Below, one piece after another: positions 33,883-42,096 of a stretch of DNA of 64,000 nt. Origin of the DNA: Clostridium_AM tanneri (GTDB lineage: Bacteria > Bacillota > Clostridia > Clostridiales > Clostridiaceae); assembly GCF_033659955.1 (NCBI RefSeq), contig NZ_JARUJP010000005.1:154057-218056 (forward strand), read 5' to 3'. The notes beneath the pieces are model-generated. The model saw nothing but the letters and a program-made list of their open reading frames with translations. It had not been told where the DNA came from and did no database searches. Position numbers and translations under genes: made by a program. Position 1 is the stretch's first letter. Every line of letters starts with the position of its first letter.

Positions 33883-34407
33883 ATGGAGGAATATATTATA
33901 GCAGTTGATGAAAATGATAAAGAGTTAGGTCCTATAGAAAAGATGGAAGCTCATGAAAAAGGGGTACTACATAGAGCCTTTTCCATATTCATCTTCAATT
34001 CCAAGGATCAATTACTATTGCAAAAAAGATATAGTGGAAAATATCATTCGGGGGGACTTTGGACTAATACTTGCTGCAGTCACCCCCGATACAAGGAAAA
34101 GCTAGAAGAAGCAATATACAGAAGGCTTAAGGAGGAAATGGGATTTACCTGTGAACTTACCAAGCTATTTAGCTTTTGTTACAAGGTGAATTTTGAAAAT
34201 AGCCTTACTGAAAACGAATATGATCATGTTTTTATTGGAACCTATGACGGTGAAATAGTTCCAAATGAAAATGAGGTTGAAGATTATAAATGGATTGATA
34301 TTGATGAAGTTAAGCGTGATATCAAAAACAATGGTCATTTATATACCTTCTGGTTTAAATCTGTGCTTGATAAGGTTATCGAATCATATTACTTAAGTAA
34401 AGAATAA
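33883..34407 (+). CDS. idi: Isopentenyl-diphosphate delta-isomerase, type I (Nudix)
   Basis: The 174-residue Nudix-fold protein has LHRAFSIFIFN, the catalytic Cys region WTNTCCSHPR, the variant Nudix stretch AIYRRLKEEMGF and the conserved ENEYDHVF. It interconverts IPP and DMAPP. Most Firmicutes use the unrelated flavin-dependent type II enzyme or none, so a type I enzyme is noteworthy. The start follows AAGGAGAAGG. Its last 19 bases overlap the end of the convergent peptidase gene. Confidence 0.93.
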   Translation: MEEYIIAVDENDKELGPIEKMEAHEKGVLHRAFSIFIFNSKDQLLLQKRYSGKYHSGGLWTNTCCSHPRYKEKLEEAIYRRLKEEMGFTCELTKLFSFCYKVNFENSLTENEYDHVFIGTYDGEIVPNENEVEDYKWIDIDEVKRDIKNNGHLYTFWFKSVLDKVIESYYLSKE

Positions 34408-36029
34408 ATAATATCCTCATAAATATCAGGAACAACATTAAAAGAATAGGATATATTTAACCTTTCTGTGTACTTATGAAAGTCTTTTCCAAAGCCACCT
34501 ATAACCGCTCCTGGAATGTCTAGTTTTTTTAGATTTTCCAGTGGTAGGTTATAATTGATTTTAGAAGAAAGCATATTTGAAGACAACACATTTATTTCGG
34601 AGGAATTGGCATCAGAAAGTCCTGTATAGCTTAAATCACTTATACCCATAAAGTAGTTATCTTTTTTAATTACCACATTGTGCTTATTTGATGCCTCGTT
34701 TATAGCCTTATCTACTGCATCTAGGAATTTAACATGGGCAGCAGCTTCTCCATTAATATGCCTATCTGGATAATAAGGTGGTGCAAAGCCAATGACTATC
34801 ATAGGAACTTTATTAGGATACTTATCATAGGTTTCCTTTATTATTTTAATTGCAATGGTCTGATTGTCTAATTTTTCATCCATCCAATTACTTATTAAGT
34901 TATCTAGGTGTGTATTAAATTCATCACCATAGGATGACTTTACTTCATTAAGTAGCTCCTCATAGGTCATAACGCAAGGCTTAATATTAAGAGAGGAACA
35001 TTTTATATTAGCCATCTTTTCATACAACTCTTTACTTTTGTTAATACTATTAAGTGCACTTTCAAAGGCATCGCTACAAATTCTTTTTAACTTCTCCATA
35101 AGCTGTTCTGGAGACATATTAAGAGTTAAAAGATTATAGTAAGAAGCAGCATATAGAGGTATTTGAACAGAGTATAATTCCTTTAAATCAGTTTGCTTTA
35201 GGCAAAGAGGTGGTGGAGCAGTCTCACCGAAGGAGGAATCGCAAAACTCTGTATTATACTCAAAGAGCCTGTTTACTTCAGAAGCAAGAAGATTAGCACT
35301 TACAGAGTTAAAAGGCTCACAGACATGAGACTCCTTACCTGCAAAGAAAAATAGAGGCATTACCTTTCCTACAGAACCAAGATAAACATATCTGTCTTTA
35401 TCATGAGGAACCTTAGGCAGGCAGCACTCAGACACAAGAGCACCTACATAGTTAAATCCAAGTTCATCTTTAAGTTTAGTAAGGTAAGGAATGGCTCCAA
35501 GCATTCCCTCTGAGTTGCTTTCTTCTCCTGGAACTGCTAAGAAAATTATATTTCCCTTGAAATCCGACCTTTCTGAAAAAGTTCTTAGAAGTTCAATATT
35601 AAGGGCAATTCCAAACTTCATGTCAGCAGTTCCTCTTCCAAATATATAGTCACCGGAGCTAAGATCTTCAAGAGCTTCGTCATAAAGACCAAGTTCAGAT
35701 ATCCTGTCCACTAATTTTGTAGGATTGAAAGCAAGTTCTTTTAGATGACCAAAATCATCAACAGCTACAACATCTAAATGTCCATTTAGTATTAGCGTTT
35801 TATCAGAGCTATTCTGTGAACGTACAATGGCAGAGACAAAATATCTATTTAGTGGGTCATTCTCTATTTTATTAAGGATTAGGTCTTGTGGGTTTTTTAT
35901 AAAGTAAGGAATTTCACTTAAAATACCATATATCTTTTGAGCTGTGAAATTTTCACTAGAAGTTCCGGAGATTCCGGGAACTTCTACAAGTTCAAGTAAT
36001 GTTTTCATCAGTCTATCTTTCATTTTCAT
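34389..36029 (-). CDS. rocB: RocB-like M20 family peptidase
   Basis: The start ATG at 36029 (minus strand) lies 5 nt after AAGGTGA; a GTG three codons earlier overlaps that site. The 546-residue product has M20 metal-ligand motifs LNGHLDVV, GRGTADMK and PGEESNSEG, and a long insertion (about 265-400) typical of RocB, an arginine-utilisation protein of unclear biochemical role, probably a di-metal peptidase or deacylase. No other arginine genes are nearby. It converges with idi with a 19-bp overlap. Confidence 0.85.
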   Translation of the reverse strand: MKMKDRLMKTLLELVEVPGISGTSSENFTAQKIYGILSEIPYFIKNPQDLILNKIENDPLNRYFVSAIVRSQNSSDKTLILNGHLDVVAVDDFGHLKELAFNPTKLVDRISELGLYDEALEDLSSGDYIFGRGTADMKFGIALNIELLRTFSERSDFKGNIIFLAVPGEESNSEGMLGAIPYLTKLKDELGFNYVGALVSECCLPKVPHDKDRYVYLGSVGKVMPLFFFAGKESHVCEPFNSVSANLLASEVNRLFEYNTEFCDSSFGETAPPPLCLKQTDLKELYSVQIPLYAASYYNLLTLNMSPEQLMEKLKRICSDAFESALNSINKSKELYEKMANIKCSSLNIKPCVMTYEELLNEVKSSYGDEFNTHLDNLISNWMDEKLDNQTIAIKIIKETYDKYPNKVPMIVIGFAPPYYPDRHINGEAAAHVKFLDAVDKAINEASNKHNVVIKKDNYFMGISDLSYTGLSDANSSEINVLSSNMLSSKINYNLPLENLKKLDIPGAVIGGFGKDFHKYTERLNISYSFNVVPDIYEDIIYSLLK

Positions 36030-36057
36030 TAAAATCACCTTCTATATAAATAATATT

Positions 36058-36492
36058 TTATTCTTCTTTAACTCTTGGAGAGCCAGAGATTTTAACCTTA
36101 GCCTTTTCCTTCTTCAATGTCTCTTCAATATGTTTTATCTCTTTTACCTGTTCTTTATATATGGATACATCCTCTAGAGCAACCTTATGTTTTGTAAACT
36201 GAACCTGTTCTTCGCTAATAGGTATACGTATAATTTCTTTAGGAATATCTTTGTCTTTTGGCGTAGATGAATCAAGGAACCTCCTTTCAATTACTAGTTC
36301 TTCCCGTATAACAGGTATAGTAAAAGTTTTTTCCTCAGTAAAGGTTTCTCTATAGACCTTTACTTCTCCTGTTTGAATCCACTTTTTTGCTATATCAAGT
36401 TCTTCTTCTTTTATTTGAAGAGTAACCTTCTTATCATAATTATCGGTTTCTTTCATATTCTCAACCTTTTTGGTATCCATTTCACAGTCCAT
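36058..36492 (-). CDS. DUF2382-domain protein (YsnF/AvaK-like), copy 1
   Basis: The 144-residue highly charged protein has one DUF2382 domain (about 22-135): LQIKEEELDIAKKWIQTGEV, PVIREELVIER, and a closing IEETLKKEKAKV. Family members are stress-induced in Bacillus and cyanobacteria; the function is unknown. The ATG follows GGAGG by 8 nt on the minus strand. It is a tandem paralogue of the next gene and separated from it by a hairpin. Confidence 0.85.
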   Translation of the reverse strand: MDCEMDTKKVENMKETDNYDKKVTLQIKEEELDIAKKWIQTGEVKVYRETFTEEKTFTIPVIREELVIERRFLDSSTPKDKDIPKEIIRIPISEEQVQFTKHKVALEDVSIYKEQVKEIKHIEETLKKEKAKVKISGSPRVKEE

Positions 36493-36512
36493 ATCTTTGC
36501 CTCCATTCTCAG

Positions 36513-36557
36513 AAAAAACACCTCAAGAATCATTTAAGGGATTCAGAGGTGTTTTTT
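36513..36557. terminator. Bidirectional terminator between the DUF2382 genes
   Basis: AAAAAACACCTC (36513-36524) is the exact complement of GAGGTGTTTTTT (36546-36557), with an AGAATC/GGATTC pair inside. For the minus-strand genes it ends copy 2 and may allow read-through into copy 1. Confidence 0.85.
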
Positions 36558-36564
36558 ATTTTAG

Positions 36565-37026
36565 TTATTGCATATCTGTTTTATTATCTGTGCCGTTGTC
36601 AACTACGTTAGCATCACCTGTGGTATTTACACGAGCTTCTTCACGCTTAAGAGTTTCGTCTATATGTTCTGTATCCTCTATAACATGTTTATGAGCAGAA
36701 ACTTCTCCTGTTACTACTGTACGTTTATTTACATCCACTTTCTCTTCGCTGACAGGAATTCGGATAGTTTCTTCATCGGTGATAGGCGAATCACTTACTT
36801 CGTTATTCAAGTTAGTTCTCTCGATGACTACTTCTTCGCGAGTTACAGGAACATCAACACTCTTTTGCTCCTCTACAATTTCCTTACTAAGCTCTACTTC
36901 ACCTTTTTGCACTCTGTTCTTAGTAATATCAAGCTCTTCTTTGCGGAGGCGAAGCTTTGCATTATCCTCATTACTTTCTTTTTTAGTATCATCGTTATTT
37001 CCAAACATTCCATCAAATATTCCCAT
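36565..37026 (-). CDS. DUF2382-domain protein (YsnF/AvaK-like), copy 2
   Basis: The 153-residue charged protein starts MGIFDGMFGNNDD, a short head seen in proteins that use a Gly/Phe N-terminus, then a DUF2382 domain (about 22-135) with RLRKEELDITKNRVQKGEV and PVTREEVVIER, closing with IDETLKREEARV. It aligns along its length with copy 1 but the two have diverged considerably. GGAGG precedes the ATG by 9 nt. Probably expressed first in a two-gene unit with partial termination. Confidence 0.85.
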   Translation of the reverse strand: MGIFDGMFGNNDDTKKESNEDNAKLRLRKEELDITKNRVQKGEVELSKEIVEEQKSVDVPVTREEVVIERTNLNNEVSDSPITDEETIRIPVSEEKVDVNKRTVVTGEVSAHKHVIEDTEHIDETLKREEARVNTTGDANVVDNGTDNKTDMQ

Positions 37027-37172
37027 ATGTTAATACCTCCATTACTCAGTAATTTCTATTCATTCATAGAATACCCTTTAAATAAATATATTATCCTATT
37101 GAAAAAACTCAAAATGAAGGCAATTTTAAAGAGAATATAGTTAAGTTCTTATAGCCTAAAACCTAATTCCTC

Positions 37173-38075
37173 TTAAATTTTCAAACTAAGTGAGTTAGCA
37201 GGAGCTGATGATATAACGTAATCTCTAAACTTTTTTACTATAGGAGACATATAGGAGTTTTTAAGCCAGCCTATATAAATAACCTTGCGTCCAATGTTTT
37301 CCTTTATTTTTATAATAGATAGTGCACTAGTATTAATGAGAGGAGTATTAGGAACTATGGTAATGCCAGCACCAGCAGCCACTAGTCCTCCCAGCATACT
37401 AGCTTCGTTAGGTTGTATAGATATCTTAGGCGCGCGATTTATAAATTCAGAGCAGGAAAGCATCTTGTCTTTATCTCCTTCATGAAATACAATAAAGGAT
37501 TCATTTTTTAAATCTTTTAAAGAAACCTCCACTTCTTTTGAGAGGTGATGATTCTTGGGCACAATAAGCACATATTCCTCTTCCTTTACTGGTATAGATT
37601 CAATTTCACTATGTGTATGAATGTCATCCAGGTTGTCATAAAAGCCTAAGTCTATTTTACCGTCTCTTAAATCATTTAATATTTCTGGGACAGATTCATG
37701 ACTAAATTGAAATTTGGTATGAGGACAGCAGCTTAAAAAATCACTAATTATAAAGGGCATAAAGTAAGTACCAATACAATAGGTAGAGGCAATAGAAATA
37801 ATTCCTTTATCAGGATCTACCATATCCTGCAATTCTCGAATACCTTTTTCGATTTCCAATAAGGCTAGATTGCTATGCTTTAAGAAGGCTTCACCAAAGG
37901 AAGTAAGTTTAACATTACGTCCAGTTCTTTCGAATAAAGGTACATTTAGTTCAGCCTCTAGTTTAGAAATTGCTTTGCTTAAAGCTGGTTGAGTTACTGA
38001 TAATAAAGTTGCAGCAGTGGTGAAGTTTTCAGTCTCAGCTATTTTTTTCAAATACTCTAATTGTTGTAAATTCAT
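37173..38075 (-). CDS. LysR-family transcriptional regulator
   Basis: The 300-residue product has the N-terminal winged HTH (1-60, MNLQQLEYLKKIAETENFTTAA and SKAISKLEAEL) and a LysR substrate-binding domain (about 90-295). It is transcribed away from the ferredoxin-nitroreductase gene at 38341, the classic LysR arrangement. Two ATAA-N7-TTAT boxes lie between them. It resembles the CcpC/CynR branch by that box type. The effector is unknown. Confidence 0.9.
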   Translation of the reverse strand: MNLQQLEYLKKIAETENFTTAATLLSVTQPALSKAISKLEAELNVPLFERTGRNVKLTSFGEAFLKHSNLALLEIEKGIRELQDMVDPDKGIISIASTYCIGTYFMPFIISDFLSCCPHTKFQFSHESVPEILNDLRDGKIDLGFYDNLDDIHTHSEIESIPVKEEEYVLIVPKNHHLSKEVEVSLKDLKNESFIVFHEGDKDKMLSCSEFINRAPKISIQPNEASMLGGLVAAGAGITIVPNTPLINTSALSIIKIKENIGRKVIYIGWLKNSYMSPIVKKFRDYVISSAPANSLSLKI

Positions 38076-38119
38076 TTTAGAACTCCTTATTATTTATATA
38101 AGAAAAATATTGCTAATCT

Positions 38120-38134
38120 ATAACTTTTGGTTAT
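38120..38134. promoter_or_regulatory. LysR-type box 1 (ATAA-N7-TTAT)
   Basis: ATAACTTTTGGTTAT reads ATAA, seven bases, TTAT, with the wider inverted repeat ATAAC/GTTAT. It lies 45 bp upstream of the LysR start codon, consistent with autoregulation. Confidence 0.5.
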
Positions 38135-38236
38135 GGATATGTGAATATTATTAATTGGACAATAGCAATTATTTGATGATATAATCCTTAATGTGCTAAA
38201 GGATTTATATAAATTTATTATAAATTTTATTTATGC

Positions 38237-38251
38237 ATAAGTCAAAGTTAT
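38237..38251. promoter_or_regulatory. LysR-type box 2 (ATAA-N7-TTAT)
   Basis: ATAAGTCAAAGTTAT repeats the same spacing as box 1, 117 bp away, and lies 90 bp upstream of the nitroreductase start. A promoter-like TATAAT (38180-38185) is between the boxes. Confidence 0.5.
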
Positions 38252-38340
38252 AGAAGCTCAATTATATATTAAAATTTTAAAAAAGAATGTAATATAAATA
38301 AATTAATTTTTAATATTAAAAAATGTGGGAGTGGATTGTT

Positions 38341-39159
38341 ATGATGAAGGTAAATACTGAAAAATGTATAGGCTGTGGACTATGTGTTAAGGACTGTTTT
38401 CCAAAGGATATAGAAATAATTGATGGAAAAGCTAAGATTAATAATGAAACCTGTATTAAATGTGGACACTGTATTGCTGTATGTCCTAAGGATGCAGTAT
38501 CAACAGATGAGTACAACATGGAAGAAGTAAAGAACTATAATAAAGAAGAGTTTTCAGTGGAGGCAGATAATTTATTAAACTTTATTAAGTTTAGAAGAAC
38601 TGTAAGACAATTTAAGGATAAAAAAGTAGAAGATGAAAAGCTTGCTAAAATTATAGAAGCAGGTAGATTTACTCAGACTGGAAGTAACCTTCAGGATGTA
38701 TCTTATGTAGTAGTAAGAGAAGGCATGGAAGAACTTAAAGCTTTAACTTTCGAAAGTCTTAAGGGCTTAGGAGAATACATGCTGGCTAATTTAACTCCTG
38801 AAACTATGAGATTCAAAAGATATGCTGAGATGTGGGTAAACATGGGTGAGGAGTACAAGAAAAACCCTGAAAGTGATAGATTATTCTTCAATGCTCCAGC
38901 AGTAATAGTAGTTACAGCTGACTCAGAGGTAAATGGAGCACTAGCTTCTTCGAATATGGAACTTATGACTGACGCTTTAGGTCTTGGAACTTTCTTCAGT
39001 GGCTTCTTTGTAAGAGCAGCACAGGATAACAAAAAAATTATGGACTTCCTTGGAGTTAAGGAAGGTAAGAAAATCGTAACTTGTATGGTAATAGGATATC
39101 CTGATGTGAAGTATTCAAGAACTGTACCTAGAAAGGAAGCACAGGTATCCTGGAAATAA
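38341..39159 (+). CDS. Nitroreductase with N-terminal 2[4Fe-4S] ferredoxin domain
   Basis: The ATG at 38341 follows GGGAG by 9 nt; an in-frame ATG at 38323 would overlap it. The 272-residue fusion has two CxxCxxCxxxC clusters (CIGCGLCVKDC and CIKCGHCIAVC, residues 8-55), then a nitroreductase FMN domain (about 75-265, RRTVRQFKDKKV and MELMTDALGLGTFFSG). Clostridial proteins of this type are ferredoxin-linked flavoenzymes reducing quinones, nitro compounds or unknown electron acceptors. The divergent LysR regulator probably controls it. Confidence 0.92.
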   Translation: MMKVNTEKCIGCGLCVKDCFPKDIEIIDGKAKINNETCIKCGHCIAVCPKDAVSTDEYNMEEVKNYNKEEFSVEADNLLNFIKFRRTVRQFKDKKVEDEKLAKIIEAGRFTQTGSNLQDVSYVVVREGMEELKALTFESLKGLGEYMLANLTPETMRFKRYAEMWVNMGEEYKKNPESDRLFFNAPAVIVVTADSEVNGALASSNMELMTDALGLGTFFSGFFVRAAQDNKKIMDFLGVKEGKKIVTCMVIGYPDVKYSRTVPRKEAQVSWK

Positions 39160-39256
39160 AGATAGTATACCTTTTAATTATTAAGATATAAATATGTGTA
39201 GCATCCTAATCTGCTGATTAGAATAGTTACGGCCCTTTACAACACAATACTTATTG

Positions 39257-39290
39257 AAACCCAGTACTTTTACAGGTGCTGGGTTTTGTG
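39257..39290 (+). terminator. Terminator after the nitroreductase gene
   Basis: AAACCCAG (39257-39264) pairs with CTGGGTTT (39279-39286), followed by TGTG; the U-tract is short. Confidence 0.7.
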
Positions 39291-39356
39291 TTATATACCT
39301 TTCATTAAATTTGTGCAAAGCAGCATAAAATAAATATATAATTTCTACATCATTGC

Positions 39357-39375
39357 TAAAAACATAGTATAATTA
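39357..39375 (+). promoter_or_regulatory. Promoter -10 region of the Bce-type operon (19-nt shared element)
   Basis: TATAAT at 39368-39373 sits in TAAAAACATAGTATAATTA, which is identical over 19 nt to the sequence before the SNF2 helicase gene (45963-45981). It carries the extended -10 context TAG-TATAAT. No clear -35 is seen. Confidence 0.5.
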
Positions 39376-39424
39376 AAAAACAGGTAATATTTTGGAATTA
39401 TTAGTAAACAGGAGAGTAGGTAAC

Positions 39425-40117
39425 ATGAACTATAAAGTATATATTATAGAAGATGATTTATCCATAAGTGCTTTGCTGCAGGAATATATAGTGAAATACG
39501 GTTTTCAGGCTAAGGCAGCAGAAGACTTTCAGGAAATCCTTAATGACTTTAATGAATATAATCCAGATTTAGTATTGCTAGATGTTAACTTGCCTAAGTA
39601 TGATGGTTTCTACTGGTGCAGAAAGATTAGACAGCAGTCAAAGATTCCTATAATATTTATCTCTGCAAGAGATAGTGGCATGGATCAGATAATGGCTCTA
39701 GAAAGTGGAGCAGATGATTATATTACAAAGCCTTTCTACTATGATGTGGTTATAGCAAAAATAAAAAGCCACATAAGAAGAACTTATGGTGAGTATGCGC
39801 CTAAGGTAGAGGAAAAAATAGTAGAAGTTGATGGTCTTAAGCTCTATCCAGAAAGATCAGAACTAGAATTTAAAGGGGAAAGAGTAATTATAACTAAAAG
39901 AGAGGGTATACTTTTAGAATATCTAATGAAAAAGTATCCTAAGGTAGTCAGCAGAAACTTTCTTTTAGAAAAGATATGGGATGATTTAGATTTTGTAGAG
40001 GAGAATACCTTAAGTGTAAACATCAGTAGAATAAGAAAAAGACTTCAGGAGTTAGGCATAGATAAGGCAATAGAAACTATAAGAGGAGCAGGTTATAGAT
40101 TAAATAAAACCTGGTGA
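39425..40117 (+). CDS. bceR: Bce-type response regulator (OmpR family)
   Basis: The ATG at 39425 follows AGGAGAG by 8 nt (an upstream TTG frame start is unlikely), giving 230 residues. The receiver domain (about 1-118) has acidic IIEDD, phospho-Asp in LVLLDVNLP and Lys in YITKPF; the winged-helix output domain (about 130-228) has the NTLSVNISRIRKRL recognition helix. It pairs with the kinase directly downstream. The site at 41131 matches the known BceR box, so the operon's uppP-bceAB part is the likely target. Confidence 0.88.
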   Translation: MNYKVYIIEDDLSISALLQEYIVKYGFQAKAAEDFQEILNDFNEYNPDLVLLDVNLPKYDGFYWCRKIRQQSKIPIIFISARDSGMDQIMALESGADDYITKPFYYDVVIAKIKSHIRRTYGEYAPKVEEKIVEVDGLKLYPERSELEFKGERVIITKREGILLEYLMKKYPKVVSRNFLLEKIWDDLDFVEENTLSVNISRIRKRLQELGIDKAIETIRGAGYRLNKTW

Positions 40118-40123
40118 TTGATT

Positions 40124-41092
40124 ATGAAATTATTTTTAAAGGATAACAAAGGTTATATTTTTACATACCTATTAGGGTTGGCTCTCACCATTATATACTC
40201 CAGCCTTAAGGGATTTATAGAAACAAGTGAGATTATATACATACTTATTTTTAATACCGTTATTTTGTTTACCTTTTTAGCTTTTAGGTATTATAAAAAT
40301 AGACAGTTGTATAGACTTTTAAGACATAGAGTGAATTCTCTAAATGATGCTTTTACAGAACTTGGAGGCTCAGAATTAAGTAAAAATGTATCTGAGATAT
40401 TAAAGAAGCTACACAATTTATACAAAGCTGAAATAGAAAAGGGAAATAAGCTTCATAGAGATCATCTTAGATTTATTAATCAATGGATACATCAAATGAA
40501 GACACCTCTGTCTGTAATCCAGCTTCAGCTTCAACAGTATGAAGGCGAAGAGGAATTTGAGGAAATGCAGGAGGAGGTCAGCAGGTTAAATGCAGGGTTA
40601 AATATGGCGATGTATTTTGCAAGATTAAGTTCCTTTCAAAAGGATCTATTAGTAGAAAGAGTTAACTTGAAAAGGCAGGTTTTGGATACCGTTAACGAGG
40701 AAAAGAAGAGTTTTATAAAAAATGGAATAATCCCTAGAGTTGAGATAGATGAAGATATGCAAGTTTATACTGATGGAAAGTGGTTAAAGTTTGTATTGAA
40801 GCAGCTCATAGTTAATGGAATAAAATATTCAAAGGGTAAAGGAAAAGAATTAATTATAAAAGCTGAGGGAAGCAGGTTAACTGTTATTGACTATGGAATT
40901 GGAATCCCTAAGAAGGATATCAAAAGAGTATTTGATCCATTCTTCACTGGAGAAAACGGACGAAAGTATGGAGAGTCTACGGGGATGGGGCTATACATAA
41001 CGAAAGAGGTATGCAAGAGTTTAGGACATGAGGTAGAGATAGAGTCTTTAGTTGATGAAGGAACAACAGTTACAATAAAGTTCAAGAACTAA
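40124..41092 (+). CDS. bceS: Bce-type intramembrane-sensing histidine kinase
   Basis: The 322-residue product starts 6 bp after the regulator stop codon. Two membrane helices (about 12-30 and 36-56) with almost no loop between them mark the intramembrane-sensing group that has no sensory domain and depends on the BceAB transporter for detection. H123 in QWIHQMKTP is the phosphorylation site. The ATPase domain has DYGIGIPKKD and GMGLYITK. Length and topology match BceS. Confidence 0.88.
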   Translation: MKLFLKDNKGYIFTYLLGLALTIIYSSLKGFIETSEIIYILIFNTVILFTFLAFRYYKNRQLYRLLRHRVNSLNDAFTELGGSELSKNVSEILKKLHNLYKAEIEKGNKLHRDHLRFINQWIHQMKTPLSVIQLQLQQYEGEEEFEEMQEEVSRLNAGLNMAMYFARLSSFQKDLLVERVNLKRQVLDTVNEEKKSFIKNGIIPRVEIDEDMQVYTDGKWLKFVLKQLIVNGIKYSKGKGKELIIKAEGSRLTVIDYGIGIPKKDIKRVFDPFFTGENGRKYGESTGMGLYITKEVCKSLGHEVEIESLVDEGTTVTIKFKN

Positions 41093-41130
41093 GAGCTGCT
41101 GAAAAGATTAAAAAACATCTATTTTTCAAT

Positions 41131-41157
41131 CTTACACAACTGTCACATAACTGTAAG
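41131..41157 (+). promoter_or_regulatory. BceR-type operator, two overlapping boxes
   Basis: TTACA-CAAC-TGTCA (41132-41145) and TCACA-TAAC-TGTAA (41143-41156) each follow the Bce box consensus TNACA-N4-TGTAA, the second exactly; they overlap in TCA. The whole unit reads CTTACA...TGTAAG. It lies 78 bp before uppP with TATAAA in between. Confidence 0.65.
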
Positions 41158-41234
41158 ATTAACCAATACTACATTCTTTATTATTAGTATAAACTATAGT
41201 CAGTAATAAAGTTTGTAAGGAGAAGTGATAGGGT

Positions 41235-42083
41235 ATGGATTTAATTTTTATATTAAAGGCAGTTTTAATTGCTGTAGTAGAGGGAATAACGGAATTTATT
41301 CCTGTGTCTTCTACAGGGCATATGATATTAGTTGGATGGGCTATTGGCTTTAAAGGGGAATTTGCAAAGATGTTTGAAGTTGTAATTCAACTTGGAGCAA
41401 TAATGGCAGTTGTTGTTTTGTACTGGGGGAAAATAGAAGAAAGCATAAGAGACTTTTTAAAGTTTATAATTACTAGAGGAAGAGAAGGAAAGACTGGCTT
41501 TAGGTTTGGAATAAACGTTATTACAGCTTCTATTCCAATGGCAGTTGTAGGAGTGTTATTCTACGATAAGATAAAATCAAAGTTTGTACCAGAAGCAGTT
41601 ATATTAGGATTTATTGTAGGAGGGTTCCTATTAATAATAATTGAAAAAGTATATAGAAATAAGGCTCACAGAGTAGAAAGCTTAGATAACATAACAGTTA
41701 TGCAGGCCTTTAAGGTTGGAGTACTGCAGCTTTTAGCTGTATGGCCGGGAATGTCAAGAAGTGCTTCTACAATTATGGGAGGATGGGTTGCTGGGTTATC
41801 AACAGCAGCAGCAGCGGAGTTTTCCTTCTTTATAGCTATCCCAGCTATGGTAGGGTCTTCAGCAAAGGATCTTTTCGAATTTGATTTTTCTATAATGACA
41901 GGGACTTTATGGGTTTCACTAGCAGTAGGTTTTATTGTGGCTTTTATAGTAGCCTTAATAGTTATTAAGAAGTTTATTGATTATCTAAAAAAGAAACCAA
42001 TGAAGGTCTTTGCAGTGTATAGAATTGCAGCAGGTACTTTGCTAGGGATATTAGTACTAACAAATATTATTACTTTAACATAG
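41235..42083 (+). CDS. uppP: Undecaprenyl-diphosphatase (BacA/UppP)
   Basis: The 282-residue membrane protein has the two active-site motifs of UppP, EGITEFIPVSSTGH (about 13-26) and PGMSRSASTIMGG (about 171-183), and about eight membrane segments. It dephosphorylates undecaprenyl pyrophosphate to recycle the cell-wall lipid carrier, which bacitracin sequesters. Its place between bceRS and bceAB, behind a BceR-like operator, suggests a combined bacitracin-type resistance unit. It follows GTAAGGAGAAG. Confidence 0.93.
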   Translation: MDLIFILKAVLIAVVEGITEFIPVSSTGHMILVGWAIGFKGEFAKMFEVVIQLGAIMAVVVLYWGKIEESIRDFLKFIITRGREGKTGFRFGINVITASIPMAVVGVLFYDKIKSKFVPEAVILGFIVGGFLLIIIEKVYRNKAHRVESLDNITVMQAFKVGVLQLLAVWPGMSRSASTIMGGWVAGLSTAAAAEFSFFIAIPAMVGSSAKDLFEFDFSIMTGTLWVSLAVGFIVAFIVALIVIKKFIDYLKKKPMKVFAVYRIAAGTLLGILVLTNIITLT

Positions 42084-42096
42084 CAGGGGGAAAAGT

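Noticed and set aside
36568..37140. 190-codon plus-strand frame opposite DUF2382 copy 2
   Set aside because: Low-complexity Phe/Tyr/Ser translation and no binding site; the minus-strand gene has a recognised domain and a GGAGG site.
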